Below are positions 8,617-18,131 of a stretch of 64,000 bases of DNA, piece after piece (the stretch's first letter is position 1; each line of letters starts with the position of its first letter). Below the pieces are notes generated by a model that was not told where the DNA came from, did no database searches, and saw only the letters and a list, made by a program, of their open reading frames with translations. Made by a program: the position numbers and the translations under genes. The DNA comes from Methylonatrum kenyense (GTDB taxonomy: Bacteria; Pseudomonadota; Gammaproteobacteria; Nitrococcales; Aquisalimonadaceae): the NCBI RefSeq assembly GCF_023195885.1, contig NZ_JALPKO010000001.1, positions 62,001 through 126,000 on the forward strand. Reading direction: 5' to 3'.

Positions 8617-9495
8617 TCAGGGCGCCGCGAAAAACCGCTGCAGTTCCGCGGCCACCGCTTCCGGCACCTCCTCGGGCAGGAAATGACCGGCGTCCAGGGC
8701 GGCCGCCTGCATGTCGCTGGCGTAGTCGCGCCAGACCCCGGCCACGTCGTACTGACGGTGAACGAAACCACGCTTGCCCCAGAGCACCAGTAACGGCTGC
8801 TCAAGCCGGCGGCCCCGGTCCGCGCGATCATGCGTCAGATCGATTCCGGCTGCGGCCCGGTAATCCTCGCAGGAGGCATGGATCGTCGCGGGATCCCGAA
8901 AACAGCGCAGATAATCGGCCACGGCATCGGGGTCGAACCGGGCACCGGGCGCACTCCACCGCTGCAGCTTCTGCTGCAGGTAATAATCGGGGTCGGCACC
9001 GATCATCCGTTCGGGCAGGCCATCCGGCTGGATCAGGAAAAACCAGTGATAGTAGCCGGTGGCGAAGGTCTGGTCGGTGGTTTCGAACATGTGGAGCGTC
9101 GGCGCGATATCCATGACGCAGCCGCGACTGACCCGCTCGGGGAAATCCAGCATCATCCGATGCGCCACCCGGGCGCCGCGGTCATGCCCGGCAACCGCGA
9201 ACCGCTGGTAGCCCAGTGCCTGCATTACCTCCACCATGTCCCGGGCCATGGCTCGCTTGGAATAACCGGCGTGATCGGGGCCACCCTCAGGCTTGTCACT
9301 GTCGCCGTAGCCGCGCAGATCCGGGCAAACCAGGTGGAACTGCTGGCGGAGCAAGGGCGCCAGCCGATGCCACATGACATGATTCTGCGGATAGCCGTGC
9401 AGCAGCAACAGCGGGGGGCCATTGCCGCCTTCCTGAAGGTTAATCGTGATCTCGGAACCGCAATGGCTGTGCCGGCGAAAGCCGTCGGGGAACAT
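8617..9495 (-). CDS. Alpha/beta hydrolase, haloacetate (fluoroacetate) dehalogenase-like
   Basis: A 292-residue alpha/beta hydrolase with an Asp nucleophile. The elbow reads GHDRGAR (Asp105, Arg106, Arg109), the general base is His271 in AGHFLPEE, and Asp129 (VMDIAP) is the third triad member. The fluoroacetate dehalogenase halide pocket is also present: His150-Trp151 (YYHWFF) and Tyr212 (CEDYRAAAG). All eight residues align in order with those known from the Rhodopseudomonas enzyme RPA1163, which hydrolyses haloacetates to glycolate. The start lies only 3 bases after the metal-transporter permease stop, so the gene is probably at the end of that operon. Related proteins can instead be epoxide hydrolases, but those lack the HW pair. 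Confidence 0.85.
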   Translation of the reverse strand: MFPDGFRRHSHCGSEITINLQEGGNGPPLLLLHGYPQNHVMWHRLAPLLRQQFHLVCPDLRGYGDSDKPEGGPDHAGYSKRAMARDMVEVMQALGYQRFAVAGHDRGARVAHRMMLDFPERVSRGCVMDIAPTLHMFETTDQTFATGYYHWFFLIQPDGLPERMIGADPDYYLQQKLQRWSAPGARFDPDAVADYLRCFRDPATIHASCEDYRAAAGIDLTHDRADRGRRLEQPLLVLWGKRGFVHRQYDVAGVWRDYASDMQAAALDAGHFLPEEVPEAVAAELQRFFAAP

Positions 9496-9498
9496 GGC

Positions 9499-10431
9499 CT
9501 AGCCTGCCATCGGTATGCGGCGGCGGCGGAACCAGCGTGCCACCACGCCACGCTGTGGTGCGAACAGAAACGCCAACAAGAAGAAACCGGTAACCACCAG
9601 GACAATGGCGCCACCGGAGGCGACATCAAGGCGAACCGCCAGCACCAGTCCGATCACCGCCGACAGCATGCCTATCGTCGTTGCCAGCAACATCATCGCC
9701 GCCAGGCTGTTGACCAGCAGATAGGCCGTCGCTCCGGGTGTGATCAGCATCGCAACGACCAGGATGATGCCAACGGTCTCCAGGCTGGCCACGATGACCA
9801 CGGTCAGCAACAGGATCAGGCCGTAATGAATGACCGACGTATTCAGGCCCAGGGAACGCGCCTGTACGGGGTCGAACACGTAGAGCAACAGCTCCTTGTA
9901 GTACAGCGCCACCGTCAGCAGCGACACCAGGCCGACGGCGAGGGTCAGCATCAGCGCTGGGTAACGCACCCCCAGCACATTGCCGAACAGGATATGCATC
10001 AGGTGGGTGGAGGTGGCGATCTGGCTGATGATGACGATGCCCAGAGCGAATGCGGCAGTGAACATCAGGCCCATCGCCGCGTCCGACTTTATCCGCGTAT
10101 GCCGCTCGATAACGCCGATACCAACCGATGTCAGCGCGCCGGTCACCAGGGCACCGATGAAAAACGGGAAATTCAGCAGATAGGCAATCGCCACCCCGGG
10201 CAGAACGGCGTGGGAGATGGCATCACCGAGCAGGGACCAACGCTTCAGGATCACGTAGCTGGACAGCAGGCCGCACATGCCGCCGACCAGCAGGGCGGTA
10301 AGCAGGGCCCGCTGCATGAAGGCGTACTGGAACGGTTCGGCCAGTGCCTCCGGCAACAGGTTGACGCCGACCATCATCAGGCCAATGAAGGCATCGACGA
10401 TGCCGACACCGATGTCGTGAAGCCGCTCCAT
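9499..10431 (-). CDS. Metal ABC transporter permease (ZnuB/MntB family)
   Basis: A 310-residue inner-membrane permease with about eight to nine hydrophobic helices. It shows the family loop SLLGDAISHAVLPGVAIAYL, which docks the ATPase, and the conserved ALTSVGIGVIERHTRIKSDAAMGL. It belongs to the cluster-9 Zn/Mn/Fe importers. Its ATG shares one base with the TGA of the ATPase gene upstream, so translation is coupled. The C-terminus is basic (RWFRRRRIPMAG). Which metal it carries cannot be read from the permease. Confidence 0.93.
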   Translation of the reverse strand: MERLHDIGVGIVDAFIGLMMVGVNLLPEALAEPFQYAFMQRALLTALLVGGMCGLLSSYVILKRWSLLGDAISHAVLPGVAIAYLLNFPFFIGALVTGALTSVGIGVIERHTRIKSDAAMGLMFTAAFALGIVIISQIATSTHLMHILFGNVLGVRYPALMLTLAVGLVSLLTVALYYKELLLYVFDPVQARSLGLNTSVIHYGLILLLTVVIVASLETVGIILVVAMLITPGATAYLLVNSLAAMMLLATTIGMLSAVIGLVLAVRLDVASGGAIVLVVTGFFLLAFLFAPQRGVVARWFRRRRIPMAG

Positions 10432-11279
10432 CAGCGCTCCCGGGGCGAGGCTGCCGGACCATCGACGCTGGACAGGGACCGTTCCCGCGCCACCGGCTTG
10501 ATCCAGTTGATTGTCGCCACGCGAGCCAGCATCTCGTCGCTGAGCATCGCATCCGGCGGCCCCTGACCGACCACCTGGCGGTTGATCAACACCACATGAT
10601 CCGCGCTTTTCCGCGCTCCCATGACATCGTGGGTGACCATCAACACGGTATGACCCTGATCGCGCGTACGGCGCAGGACCCGCATGATCAGTTCCTCGCT
10701 GGCGCTATCCACCCCGGCCAGCGGTTCATCCAGCAGCAGGAGATCCGCCTGCTGTACCAGTGCCCGTGCTAACAGGACGCGCTTGCGCTGACCGCCGGAG
10801 AGCCGGTCGATCGGGACGTGCTGGCGCTCCAGCATATCGGTGTCCTGCAGGGCCTTTTTCACCGCCGCCTCATGCTCCCCCCGGATCAGCGATGGCGGCA
10901 GGAAACGCCGCCAGCCGCCCTGCCGCCGGATATGCCCGTAGCGCCCCGAAAGCACCACGTCACGCACCGCCAGAGGGAAATCCCAGTCGAGTTGCTCCTG
11001 CTGCGGCATATAGGCGATCCGGCTTTTCCGGCGTTCGGCCTCCACCGGCTGACCATGCACCAGGATCTCGCCATGAAGCGGCGCCAGGGTGCCGGCCAGG
11101 ATCCGCAGCAAGGTTGACTTGCCGGCGCCGTTGGGCCCGAGCACGGTAATCAACCGGGCCGCCGGCAAGTCCAGATCCACGCCGGCAAGGACCGGCTCGC
11201 GATCATAGGCCGCGGTCAGGTCGCGGATGGCGACCGCAACGTCTCCGGTGTCCGTGGCCGGGACAGGGCGATTAATCAT
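10431..11279 (-). CDS. Metal ABC transporter ATP-binding protein (ZnuC/MntA family)
   Basis: A 282-residue ABC ATPase that powers uptake through the adjacent permease. The Walker A (GPNGAGKST), signature (LSGGQRKRV), Walker B (LLLLDEPLAGVD) and H-loop (VLMVTHDVMGAR) are all present. I chose the ATG at 11279: it lies inside the last codons of the binding-protein gene with an 8-base overlap, a common coupling arrangement. The alternative start at 11309 would add 10 residues. The C-terminal ~40 residues after the nucleotide-binding fold are not diagnostic. Confidence 0.93.
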   Translation of the reverse strand: MINRPVPATDTGDVAVAIRDLTAAYDREPVLAGVDLDLPAARLITVLGPNGAGKSTLLRILAGTLAPLHGEILVHGQPVEAERRKSRIAYMPQQEQLDWDFPLAVRDVVLSGRYGHIRRQGGWRRFLPPSLIRGEHEAAVKKALQDTDMLERQHVPIDRLSGGQRKRVLLARALVQQADLLLLDEPLAGVDSASEELIMRVLRRTRDQGHTVLMVTHDVMGARKSADHVVLINRQVVGQGPPDAMLSDEMLARVATINWIKPVARERSLSSVDGPAASPRER

Positions 11280-12189
11280 CGCCAAGCGCGTTGCGGATGG
11301 TCGCAGCATTGCGCCGCATCATTCGGAGATAGGTATCCGCGTCCGATTCGGCGTCGCCAACCGAGTCCACATACAGGGGGCCGGCGACCTCCACCCCGGT
11401 GTCCTCGGCAACACCCTCCACGTAACGACTGGAAATCGTGCTTTCCCAGAACACCGCGGACGGTTGCCGCTCGGCAATCACATCGAGAATACGCATGATC
11501 TGGCTTGGTGTGCCTTCCGACTCGGCATTGGTGCCCCAGATACCGTCATGATCGAAGTCAAAGGCGCGGGCAAAGTACAGAAACGCCGCTTCACTGGTGA
11601 TGAGCACCCGGCGCTCCTCGGGGACCGCCTCGAGTTCCTCGCGCATCTCGCGCTCCAGTGTTTCCAGTTGCTCGATGTAGACATCGGCATTGGCGCGGAT
11701 GGCCTCGGCATCGTCGGGCAGGCGCTCCGCCAGCGCGTCGGCGATTGCCTCCACATAGCCCACGGCAATCGACGGGTCCATCCACAGGTGCGGATCCGGA
11801 ACCCCTTCGAACTCGCCGATGGCAATCGGCAGGGTCTCGGCGCCACTGGCCTCGGCCAGATGCACGATTTCAGTGCCGGACCGCACCGTGGCCTCCAGCT
11901 GCCCCATCCACTGTTCCAGGTCGTAGCCGTTGGCAAACACCAGGTCGCCCCGCTCCAGGGCCATGAAATCCCGTGGCCGCAGTTCGTATTCATGGACCTC
12001 GGCACCCGGCGGCGTCAGCACATGCAGGGCCACGGTGTCACCCGCCACCTCAGCGACAAAATCGCCGATGATGCTGAAGGTGGCGACGACACGCAGCCGG
12101 TCGTCGGCCTGTGCCGTCGAGATCACGGTCATGGCCACCAGCAGAAAAAAGGTTGTAAGCCCACACGCAAATCGATTCACCGCTTTCAT
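11272..12189 (-). CDS. Periplasmic metal-binding protein of ABC importer (ZnuA/MntC/TroA family)
   Basis: A 305-residue cluster A-I binding protein. The signal peptide is clear (MKAVNRFACGLTTFFLLVAMTVISTAQA). The first metal ligand is in GAEVHEYELRPRD, the second in VPDPHLWMDPS, and acidic ligands follow near ITSEAAFLYFARAF and VFWESTIS. There is no long His/Asp-rich loop of the kind typical of high-affinity ZnuA proteins. That leans towards Mn or Fe, but the metal remains open. I chose ATG 12189 because it precedes a normal signal peptide; the frame extends 16 codons upstream without one. It is the first gene of a four-gene minus-strand unit ending in the dehalogenase-like hydrolase. Confidence 0.9.
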   Translation of the reverse strand: MKAVNRFACGLTTFFLLVAMTVISTAQADDRLRVVATFSIIGDFVAEVAGDTVALHVLTPPGAEVHEYELRPRDFMALERGDLVFANGYDLEQWMGQLEATVRSGTEIVHLAEASGAETLPIAIGEFEGVPDPHLWMDPSIAVGYVEAIADALAERLPDDAEAIRANADVYIEQLETLEREMREELEAVPEERRVLITSEAAFLYFARAFDFDHDGIWGTNAESEGTPSQIMRILDVIAERQPSAVFWESTISSRYVEGVAEDTGVEVAGPLYVDSVGDAESDADTYLRMMRRNAATIRNALGDD

Positions 12190-12274
12190 TCCTCTCGGTA
12201 GCAGCCGAGGCCAGATTGTACACAGTGCAAAGAGCATAGCGCTCGGCCAAGTGTAACGAGCCCGCCGCGCACAC

Positions 12275-13999
12275 TCACTGCAGTGGCAAGGTCAATTGTC
12301 TAACGAGCCACCCAAGCCGGGGGTTGCCGCATTGCAGTTGAACACTTCCGGTTCCACGAACCAGCCAGCGCAGGACTGCCTCATGTCCGCTACCGCGAGA
12401 GCGCTGAAGCCAGGGCATATGCGACCAGACGCCCTGCCCGCGGCCCCAGCCATCCAGGCTCGGCAGCGTCCTTTGCGCGTGCTCGCCCGGCGGCAGGTGG
12501 CAACCGTCGCATTGCAGGCTGGCACGTATCGGCTCGTTCCACGGGCTCTCGCGGGTGGTGCTCAGACCATCCGTGGCCAGATAGCCACGGTTGCGTAGGC
12601 GGACCGTAATTCGGTTCAGTTGCGGCGTAACCATCTCGATGCTGATCTCGGCCAGTTCCAATCGTGGCAGCATAGCGGCAACGCGGAGCCAGTATTCACT
12701 CATCCGCTCACAGATCCCGGCCAGTCTTTCCAGTGGCGGATTCCAGACCCCGATCAGCGGATTGACGCCACCGACCTCCACCGGACCAAGCTGGGGGTGC
12801 TCGGCGGTCCGCCAGTCCCGGAACAGGCGTCCGCCGTTATGATCCGCATCCCAGCTGGCCAGGCGGAGCATGTCATCACGGCCAAGGGCCGAATAGTTCT
12901 CGACGAAGCGTTTGGCCAGTGGTCGATCCAGTGTCCGGAACAAATCCCAGAGTTCACAGACCTCGGCCAGGCAACCGCGCTGGTGGTAGGCGAATTCCAC
13001 CAGGTCGCCGTGCAGTGGCTTTTCCGGCTCGTAGGTAAATTGTTCGAAACCGCTGACCGTCGGATAACCGATGGTCTCCTCACCCCAGGCTTCCAGCTGG
13101 CGGTAGAGCGCCAGGTCGGCCTGATCCATGCGGGTATCCGGCACATCGATTCTGGGCCGGATGAAAACCCCGCCAAAGGTATGCAGGTTGAGCCAGGCGT
13201 AGAGATTCGGGTGCCGCACCGCGTAATCGATCACCGCCCGGGTTTCGGGTTCGGACCCCGGAAAATCCCCGGCACCGACCTGCTCCGGCTCCGGCTGCCA
13301 GCTCCAGGGAAAGTTGCGGTTGAAGTCAGTGACTCCGGCAAGGCCACTGGACTGCGGCAGGGTTTCGCCATCCCAGTTTTCGATCAGGCCCTCGGGATAC
13401 AGGCGGTAATACGGCGGCGGATCGTCGATGGTACGCGGCAGCATCAAGCCGGGCCGGTCGGCGGCGGCCACGAAATCGCCGGCGGGGTCCTCGATCCGGA
13501 GCATACGGCACCAGCCGGTGCCGTCGATGTCCGCGGGCTCCCAGTAGGGATCGCGTTGCGCATGCGCAGCGCGGCGTGGCGCGGAACGGGTGCAGCTGCC
13601 CGTGCGGATCACGTGCTCCGCGCCATCCGGTGATATACGCGGGCAGACATAGAACAGCACATCAGTCAGCCAGTCCAGTAGGTGTGCCGGCAGCGCCGCA
13701 TCCAGTGGTCCGGGCGGATGATGCAGATCGATGGCGGCCTCGGCGATTGCCAGCGCGACGCTGGATCCCGCCAGTTCGGCACCGTGCATATTGCCATCGA
13801 TCCAGACGCCGGGCCGTTGTCGATCCGGGTCCGGACCGACAACCAGGAGCCAGACGTCACGGCCCTCTGGCGTCCGGGTCAGGCTCTCCAGCCGCACCAC
13901 GTCCGGATAGGTATCAGCCCATTGCTGCAGTTGCGCAGTCAGGGCCTGGTAGTCCAGATAGGTCTCGGTAAATCGGCCCGGCGGCAGGGTCTGGGGCAT
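12275..13999 (-). CDS. M14 family zinc carboxypeptidase
   Basis: A 574-residue metallopeptidase. The zinc motif HxxE is seen in [13 protein letters not shown], the third ligand His in [11 protein letters not shown], and the catalytic Glu region in [14 protein letters not shown]. The substrate-carboxylate Asn-Arg pair appears as [11 protein letters not shown]. The peptidase domain covers about residues 1-400. A C-terminal part of about 170 residues looks beta-rich and may be an accessory domain. No signal peptide is seen, so it is probably cytoplasmic. It diverges from the CHRD gene with 46 bases between the starts. Confidence 0.9.
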   Translation of the reverse strand: MPQTLPPGRFTETYLDYQALTAQLQQWADTYPDVVRLESLTRTPEGRDVWLLVVGPDPDRQRPGVWIDGNMHGAELAGSSVALAIAEAAIDLHHPPGPLDAALPAHLLDWLTDVLFYVCPRISPDGAEHVIRTGSCTRSAPRRAAHAQRDPYWEPADIDGTGWCRMLRIEDPAGDFVAAADRPGLMLPRTIDDPPPYYRLYPEGLIENWDGETLPQSSGLAGVTDFNRNFPWSWQPEPEQVGAGDFPGSEPETRAVIDYAVRHPNLYAWLNLHTFGGVFIRPRIDVPDTRMDQADLALYRQLEAWGEETIGYPTVSGFEQFTYEPEKPLHGDLVEFAYHQRGCLAEVCELWDLFRTLDRPLAKRFVENYSALGRDDMLRLASWDADHNGGRLFRDWRTAEHPQLGPVEVGGVNPLIGVWNPPLERLAGICERMSEYWLRVAAMLPRLELAEISIEMVTPQLNRITVRLRNRGYLATDGLSTTRESPWNEPIRASLQCDGCHLPPGEHAQRTLPSLDGWGRGQGVWSHMPWLQRSRGSGHEAVLRWLVRGTGSVQLQCGNPRLGWLVRQLTLPLQ

Positions 14000-14045
14000 G
14001 ACGGTATCCTATTATTTCAACAATGCGATTGGCGGAAAGACACTG

Positions 14046-14570
14046 ATGCGACGACACGGTTTCCGGCTTGCGCTGCTGCTAATCACACTGGCGCCGGGTA
14101 TGGCGAACACTGCAACGGACCCGAAGACTTATCACGCCGTATTGCTCGGCGCGAATGTCGCATCGGCTCCGGCGGACACCGCCGCCAGCGCCCAGGTCAC
14201 TGCGCTGCTGCATGATCGGACATTGTCGGTACACGGCAGTTTCCAGGGCCTGTCCTCGCCGCTACGGGACATGACGGATAGCCCGGACAATCCGGGCATC
14301 CTGCTTCAGGAGGGCGGACACGGTGAAGCGGGCACACCGCTGTACGGACTGGCGGCCGAAACCGGACCGGAGAGCGAGAGCGGCATCTTTCACGGCCGGT
14401 TCCGACTGAGCCTCACCGAGGCGCAGCAACTGCGCGACGGCGAACTACACCTGAAAATCGTCAGCCGCGATTTTCCTGATGGCGAGCTGCGTGGCCAACT
14501 GATTCCGCTGGAGAGTGACACGCAGGGCCGGGTGCTGCGCGGACAGGGCGAACAGCTGTCCGCTGACTGA
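14046..14570 (+). CDS. Secreted CHRD-domain protein
   Basis: A 174-residue protein with a signal peptide (MRRHGFRLALLLITLAPGMANTA) and one CHRD domain (residues about 25-160). The family pattern is visible: an N-terminal YHAVLLGANV strand, the mid motif HGEAGTPLYGLA, and the closing motif FPDGELRGQLIP. CHRD domains are found in chordin and in many secreted bacterial proteins, where the function is unknown. I chose ATG 14046 because it starts the signal peptide directly; an upstream in-frame ATG at 13998 would place 16 extra residues before it. Confidence 0.88.
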   Translation: MRRHGFRLALLLITLAPGMANTATDPKTYHAVLLGANVASAPADTAASAQVTALLHDRTLSVHGSFQGLSSPLRDMTDSPDNPGILLQEGGHGEAGTPLYGLAAETGPESESGIFHGRFRLSLTEAQQLRDGELHLKIVSRDFPDGELRGQLIPLESDTQGRVLRGQGEQLSAD

Positions 14571-14627
14571 GCCATGGTCCGGCTTTTGCAATCAATTACC
14601 TAACGCGACTGCGAGACGGGCACCAAG

Positions 14628-16079
14628 ATGAGCAAATCTCCGGAACAGGCTGGCACCAAGGAGTTTTTCGACGAGTTGCTGGACGAGGCGGACCAACCAC
14701 GACCGGTTGCCGCGCACCTGCTGCACTACCTGCAGGACATGTCGCCGCGGGAACTGAAACGCCGTACCAATGCGGTGGATGCAGCCATACGCACAATGGG
14801 CATCACCTTCACCGTCTACAGCGATGGCGAGAACATCGATCGCGCCTGGCCCTTCGATCCGGTACCCCGGATCATTCCGAAGCGGGAGTGGGACCAGGTC
14901 AGTGCCGGACTGAAGCAACGCTTGCGCGCACTGAACTGCTTCATCCACGACTGCTACCACGATCAGAACATCATCAAGGATGGTGCCCTGCCGGCCTCGA
15001 TCCTGGCCGACTCGAAGAACTTCCGACCCCAGTGCCGTGGTATCTCGCCCCCTTTTGAAACATGGGCGCACATCTGCGGCACCGATCTGGTGCGTGACGG
15101 CGACGGCACAATCTATGTGCTGGAAGACAACCTGCGGGTACCGTCCGGCGTCTCGTACATGCTGGAAAACCGGCATGTGATGAAGCGCGTCTTCCCGGAG
15201 CTGTTTCAGAACCAGAACATCCTGCCGGTCAACGATTATCCAAGCCTGCTGCTCGACACGCTGCTATCCCTGGCACCGGAGGATGCACCGCGTCCCTCTG
15301 TCGCCGTCCTCACCCCGGGCATCTACAACAGTGCCTACTTCGAGCACAGCTATCTGGCCCGCCAGATGGGTGCGGATCTCGTGGAAGGTCAGGATCTGTT
15401 CGTCGGCGAGGACAACTGTGTCTACAAGAAGACCGTGTTCGGGCCGCAGCGGGTGCATGTGGTGTACCGGCGGATCGATGACGAGTTCCTCGATCCCGAA
15501 GTGTTCCGCGAGGATTCGACCCTGGGTGTACCGGGCATTCTGCGGGCCTGGCGGGCGGGCAAGGTTGCGATTGCCAATGCACCCGGCGCGGGCGTCGCCG
15601 ACGACAAGGTGGTCTACGCCTTCGTCCCCGATTTTATTCGGTACTACCTGAACGAGGAACCGATCCTGCCGAACGTCCCGACCTATCTGTGCATGGACCC
15701 GGAACAGCGCGCCTACGTGCTGGACAACCTGGACAAGCTGGTGGTCAAGCCCGCCAACGAATCCGGCGGCTACGGCATCATGGTCGGACCCAAGGCCAGC
15801 GCGGCCACCCGGCGGCAGTTCGCGAAGCTGATCCGGCAGCAACCACGCAATTACATCGCGCAACCCACCCTGATGCTGTCGACAGTGCCGACCCTGATCA
15901 AGAACCGACTACAACCGAGGCATGTCGACCTGCGCCCGTTCGTTTTGCAGGCCGAGAACATGCATGTGACCACCGGCGGCCTGAGCCGGGTCGCATTGCG
16001 CCGTGGCTCGCTGGTGGTCAATTCGTCGCAGGGTGGCGGCAGCAAGGACACCTGGATCATTGATGAGGAGACCGCCTGA
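14628..16079 (+). CDS. Circularly permuted ATP-grasp type 2 protein (COG2308)
   Basis: A 483-residue protein of the circularly permuted ATP-grasp family. Diagnostic stretches are NCFIHDCYHDQ, YVLEDNLRVPSGVSYMLENR and the ATP-binding VVKPANESGGYGIMVGP. Such proteins are predicted to form amide bonds in peptide-like products and occur with alpha-E proteins and Anbu. The TGA shares a base with the ATG of the alpha-E gene. This is the first gene of a three-gene plus-strand unit facing Anbu. The product made by the system is unknown. Confidence 0.92.
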   Translation: MSKSPEQAGTKEFFDELLDEADQPRPVAAHLLHYLQDMSPRELKRRTNAVDAAIRTMGITFTVYSDGENIDRAWPFDPVPRIIPKREWDQVSAGLKQRLRALNCFIHDCYHDQNIIKDGALPASILADSKNFRPQCRGISPPFETWAHICGTDLVRDGDGTIYVLEDNLRVPSGVSYMLENRHVMKRVFPELFQNQNILPVNDYPSLLLDTLLSLAPEDAPRPSVAVLTPGIYNSAYFEHSYLARQMGADLVEGQDLFVGEDNCVYKKTVFGPQRVHVVYRRIDDEFLDPEVFREDSTLGVPGILRAWRAGKVAIANAPGAGVADDKVVYAFVPDFIRYYLNEEPILPNVPTYLCMDPEQRAYVLDNLDKLVVKPANESGGYGIMVGPKASAATRRQFAKLIRQQPRNYIAQPTLMLSTVPTLIKNRLQPRHVDLRPFVLQAENMHVTTGGLSRVALRRGSLVVNSSQGGGSKDTWIIDEETA

Positions 16080-17056
16080 TGTTGTCGCGTGTCGCCGAAA
16101 ACGTCTACTGGATGGCGCGGTACCTGGAACGCGCCGAGGGTGCTGCGAGGCTGGTGGCGACCTCAAGCCAGATGCTGTTCGATCTGCCCAGGGAAACGCC
16201 GCTGTCCTGGGGCACGCTGGTCGACATCCTCGGCGCCAACGAGGCGTTTCGGGATCTCGAACTGGAAACCAGCGAACGCGACGTGATCCAGTTCCTGCTG
16301 AAGGAGCCACGGTTCCCTAATTCACTGGCGTCGGCGGTGCGGAAGGCGCGGGAAAATGCGCGAACCTGTCGGGACATCATTCCGGCCGAGCTGTGGGAGG
16401 GGATCAACGAGCTGCATTATTTTGTCGGCGAGAGCCTGCCGTCGATCCGCAGCCGCAGCGCCCGTCACGAATTCCTGCATCAGACCATCGCCCGCTGCCA
16501 GCAGGTGGAGGGTATCGTGCGCGGCACCCTGAGCAGGAATACGCCGTACAGTTTCATGACGCTGGGCCAGGCCCTGGAGCGCGCCGATATGACCAGTCGC
16601 ATTGTCGACGTGCGCAGCGCCAATCTGCTGCCGCGCGATGCCGCCGATGTGTATTCCAACCTCGGCTGGATGAGCGTGCTGCACTCGCTGTCTGCCTACG
16701 AGATGTACCGGCACGAGGTACAGGTCCGGATCAACGGCCAGGCCGTGGTGCATTTCCTGCTGCGCGGCGAGAAGTTCCCGCGCGCCTGCAGCTTCTGCCT
16801 CGGGCGGATCAACGCCAGCCTGGCGCGTCTCCCTCGGGCCGAGAAACCCTTACGTCGACTGCGGGAAATCAGCGAACAGCTGGATCGTGAACACCTGGAC
16901 GCGAACAATCTGGACAGCGTGCGCCGCTTCGTCGACCTGTTCCAGCAGGAACTGAATACCCTGCACGAGGCGATCACCGACAGCTATTTCCGCTTCAATC
17001 ACGATAGCTGGGCACACGCCTCGGCTCCGGCCACAGCCGGCACCGGGCAGGCCTGA
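16079..17056 (+). CDS. Alpha-E domain protein (COG2307)
   Basis: A 325-residue, almost wholly helical protein. The N-terminal signature MLSRVAENVYWMARYLERAEG is nearly invariant in the alpha-E family. A second conserved block is QALERADMTSRIVDVR. It is a constant partner of the circularly permuted ATP-grasp protein upstream and is translationally coupled with it. Its own biochemical role is not established. The length is normal for the family. Confidence 0.93.
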   Translation: MLSRVAENVYWMARYLERAEGAARLVATSSQMLFDLPRETPLSWGTLVDILGANEAFRDLELETSERDVIQFLLKEPRFPNSLASAVRKARENARTCRDIIPAELWEGINELHYFVGESLPSIRSRSARHEFLHQTIARCQQVEGIVRGTLSRNTPYSFMTLGQALERADMTSRIVDVRSANLLPRDAADVYSNLGWMSVLHSLSAYEMYRHEVQVRINGQAVVHFLLRGEKFPRACSFCLGRINASLARLPRAEKPLRRLREISEQLDREHLDANNLDSVRRFVDLFQQELNTLHEAITDSYFRFNHDSWAHASAPATAGTGQA

Positions 17057-17066
17057 ACGGCCACCC

Positions 17067-18131
17067 ATGCGCCGCTTTTCCTGCCAGTGCGGCAATACCC
17101 TCTACTTCGAGAACAGCGCGTGTCTGCGCTGTGGCCGTACCGTCGGTTTCGTGCCGCAGCAACAGGCGGTGCGTTCTCTGGAACCGGTGGGCGATGGTCT
17201 GTACAGCGTCGATGGCCGGCACTATCGAATGTGCCTGCATTACGTCCGTGATCGCGTCTGCAACTGGATGATTCCGGAGGCGGACCCGGAGCCGTTCTGC
17301 GAGGCCTGTCGGTTGAACGAGATCATTCCAGATCTGAGCCAGCCGGAGAACCATCTGCACTGGCAACGACTGGAAACGGCCAAGCGCCATCTGCTTTATC
17401 AATTGATGACACTGGGCCTGCCGTTGACACCGCGGAGCCAGCAAAAGGACGGCCTGGGCTTCGCCTTCATGGAGGACGACGATAACCAGCAAGTGCTGAC
17501 CGGTCATGCCGGCGGACTGATCACGATCAACGTGCGCGAGGCGGACTCTGCCTACCGCGAGACCATGCGCAAGCGTCTCGGCGAGCCCTACCGCACGTTG
17601 CTCGGCCACTTTCGGCACGAGAGCGGGCATTTCTACTGGGACCGCCTGATCGCGACGAATGGCCACGAACTCTCGGCCTTTCGCGACTTATTCGGTGACG
17701 AGCGCGCCGATTACGCTGACGCAATAGCCCGCCATTACGCCGGCGGCGGCATGGACTGGCCGCACCATGTCATCAGTGCCTATGCCGCGGCACATCCCTG
17801 GGAGGACTGGGCGGAAACCTGGGCCCACTACCTGCTGATCGACGACACGCTTGAAACGGCCGTTGACTACGACCTGATAGCCGCCCTGCCGGATAACCTG
17901 AACGCTCGACTGGAAACGTGGCGGGAGCTTTCGCTGATGATCAACGCCCTCGGCGGCAGCCTCGGCATGCCGACCCTTTACCCCTTCGTATATTCGGATC
18001 CGGTGATTGAGAAACTGGAGTTCATTCACGCCCTGTTGGAGCGGCAGGTCCCGTTGCAGACGTATCCAGGCTCAACTGGCCCGTCTCCCGCTCCCACTCA
18101 AACGGGGGCAAATCCTCGAACAGGCGTTTGA
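17067..18131 (+). CDS. Zinc-ribbon zinc-binding metallopeptidase (DUF2248-type)
   Basis: A 354-residue protein. The N-terminus is a zinc ribbon with two CxC/CxxC pairs (CQCGNTLYFENSACLRCG). The middle has the HExxH-like zinc site HFRHESGHFYWDRL, which fits the putative zinc-binding metallopeptidase family, and downstream WEDWAETWAHYLL, a likely further ligand region. It starts 10 bases after the alpha-E gene and is probably in the same operon. In the well-known Anbu loci a transglutaminase-like protein is common; none is seen here, so this peptidase may take its place (inference). Its 3' end overlaps the convergent Anbu gene by 110 bases. Confidence 0.88.
   Translation: MRRFSCQCGNTLYFENSACLRCGRTVGFVPQQQAVRSLEPVGDGLYSVDGRHYRMCLHYVRDRVCNWMIPEADPEPFCEACRLNEIIPDLSQPENHLHWQRLETAKRHLLYQLMTLGLPLTPRSQQKDGLGFAFMEDDDNQQVLTGHAGGLITINVREADSAYRETMRKRLGEPYRTLLGHFRHESGHFYWDRLIATNGHELSAFRDLFGDERADYADAIARHYAGGGMDWPHHVISAYAAAHPWEDWAETWAHYLLIDDTLETAVDYDLIAALPDNLNARLETWRELSLMINALGGSLGMPTLYPFVYSDPVIEKLEFIHALLERQVPLQTYPGSTGPSPAPTQTGANPRTGV

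Noticed and set aside
8830-10566. Plus-strand open frame of 578 codons
   Set aside because: Antisense to the dehalogenase-like and permease genes; extremely Gln/His/Arg-rich with no domain.
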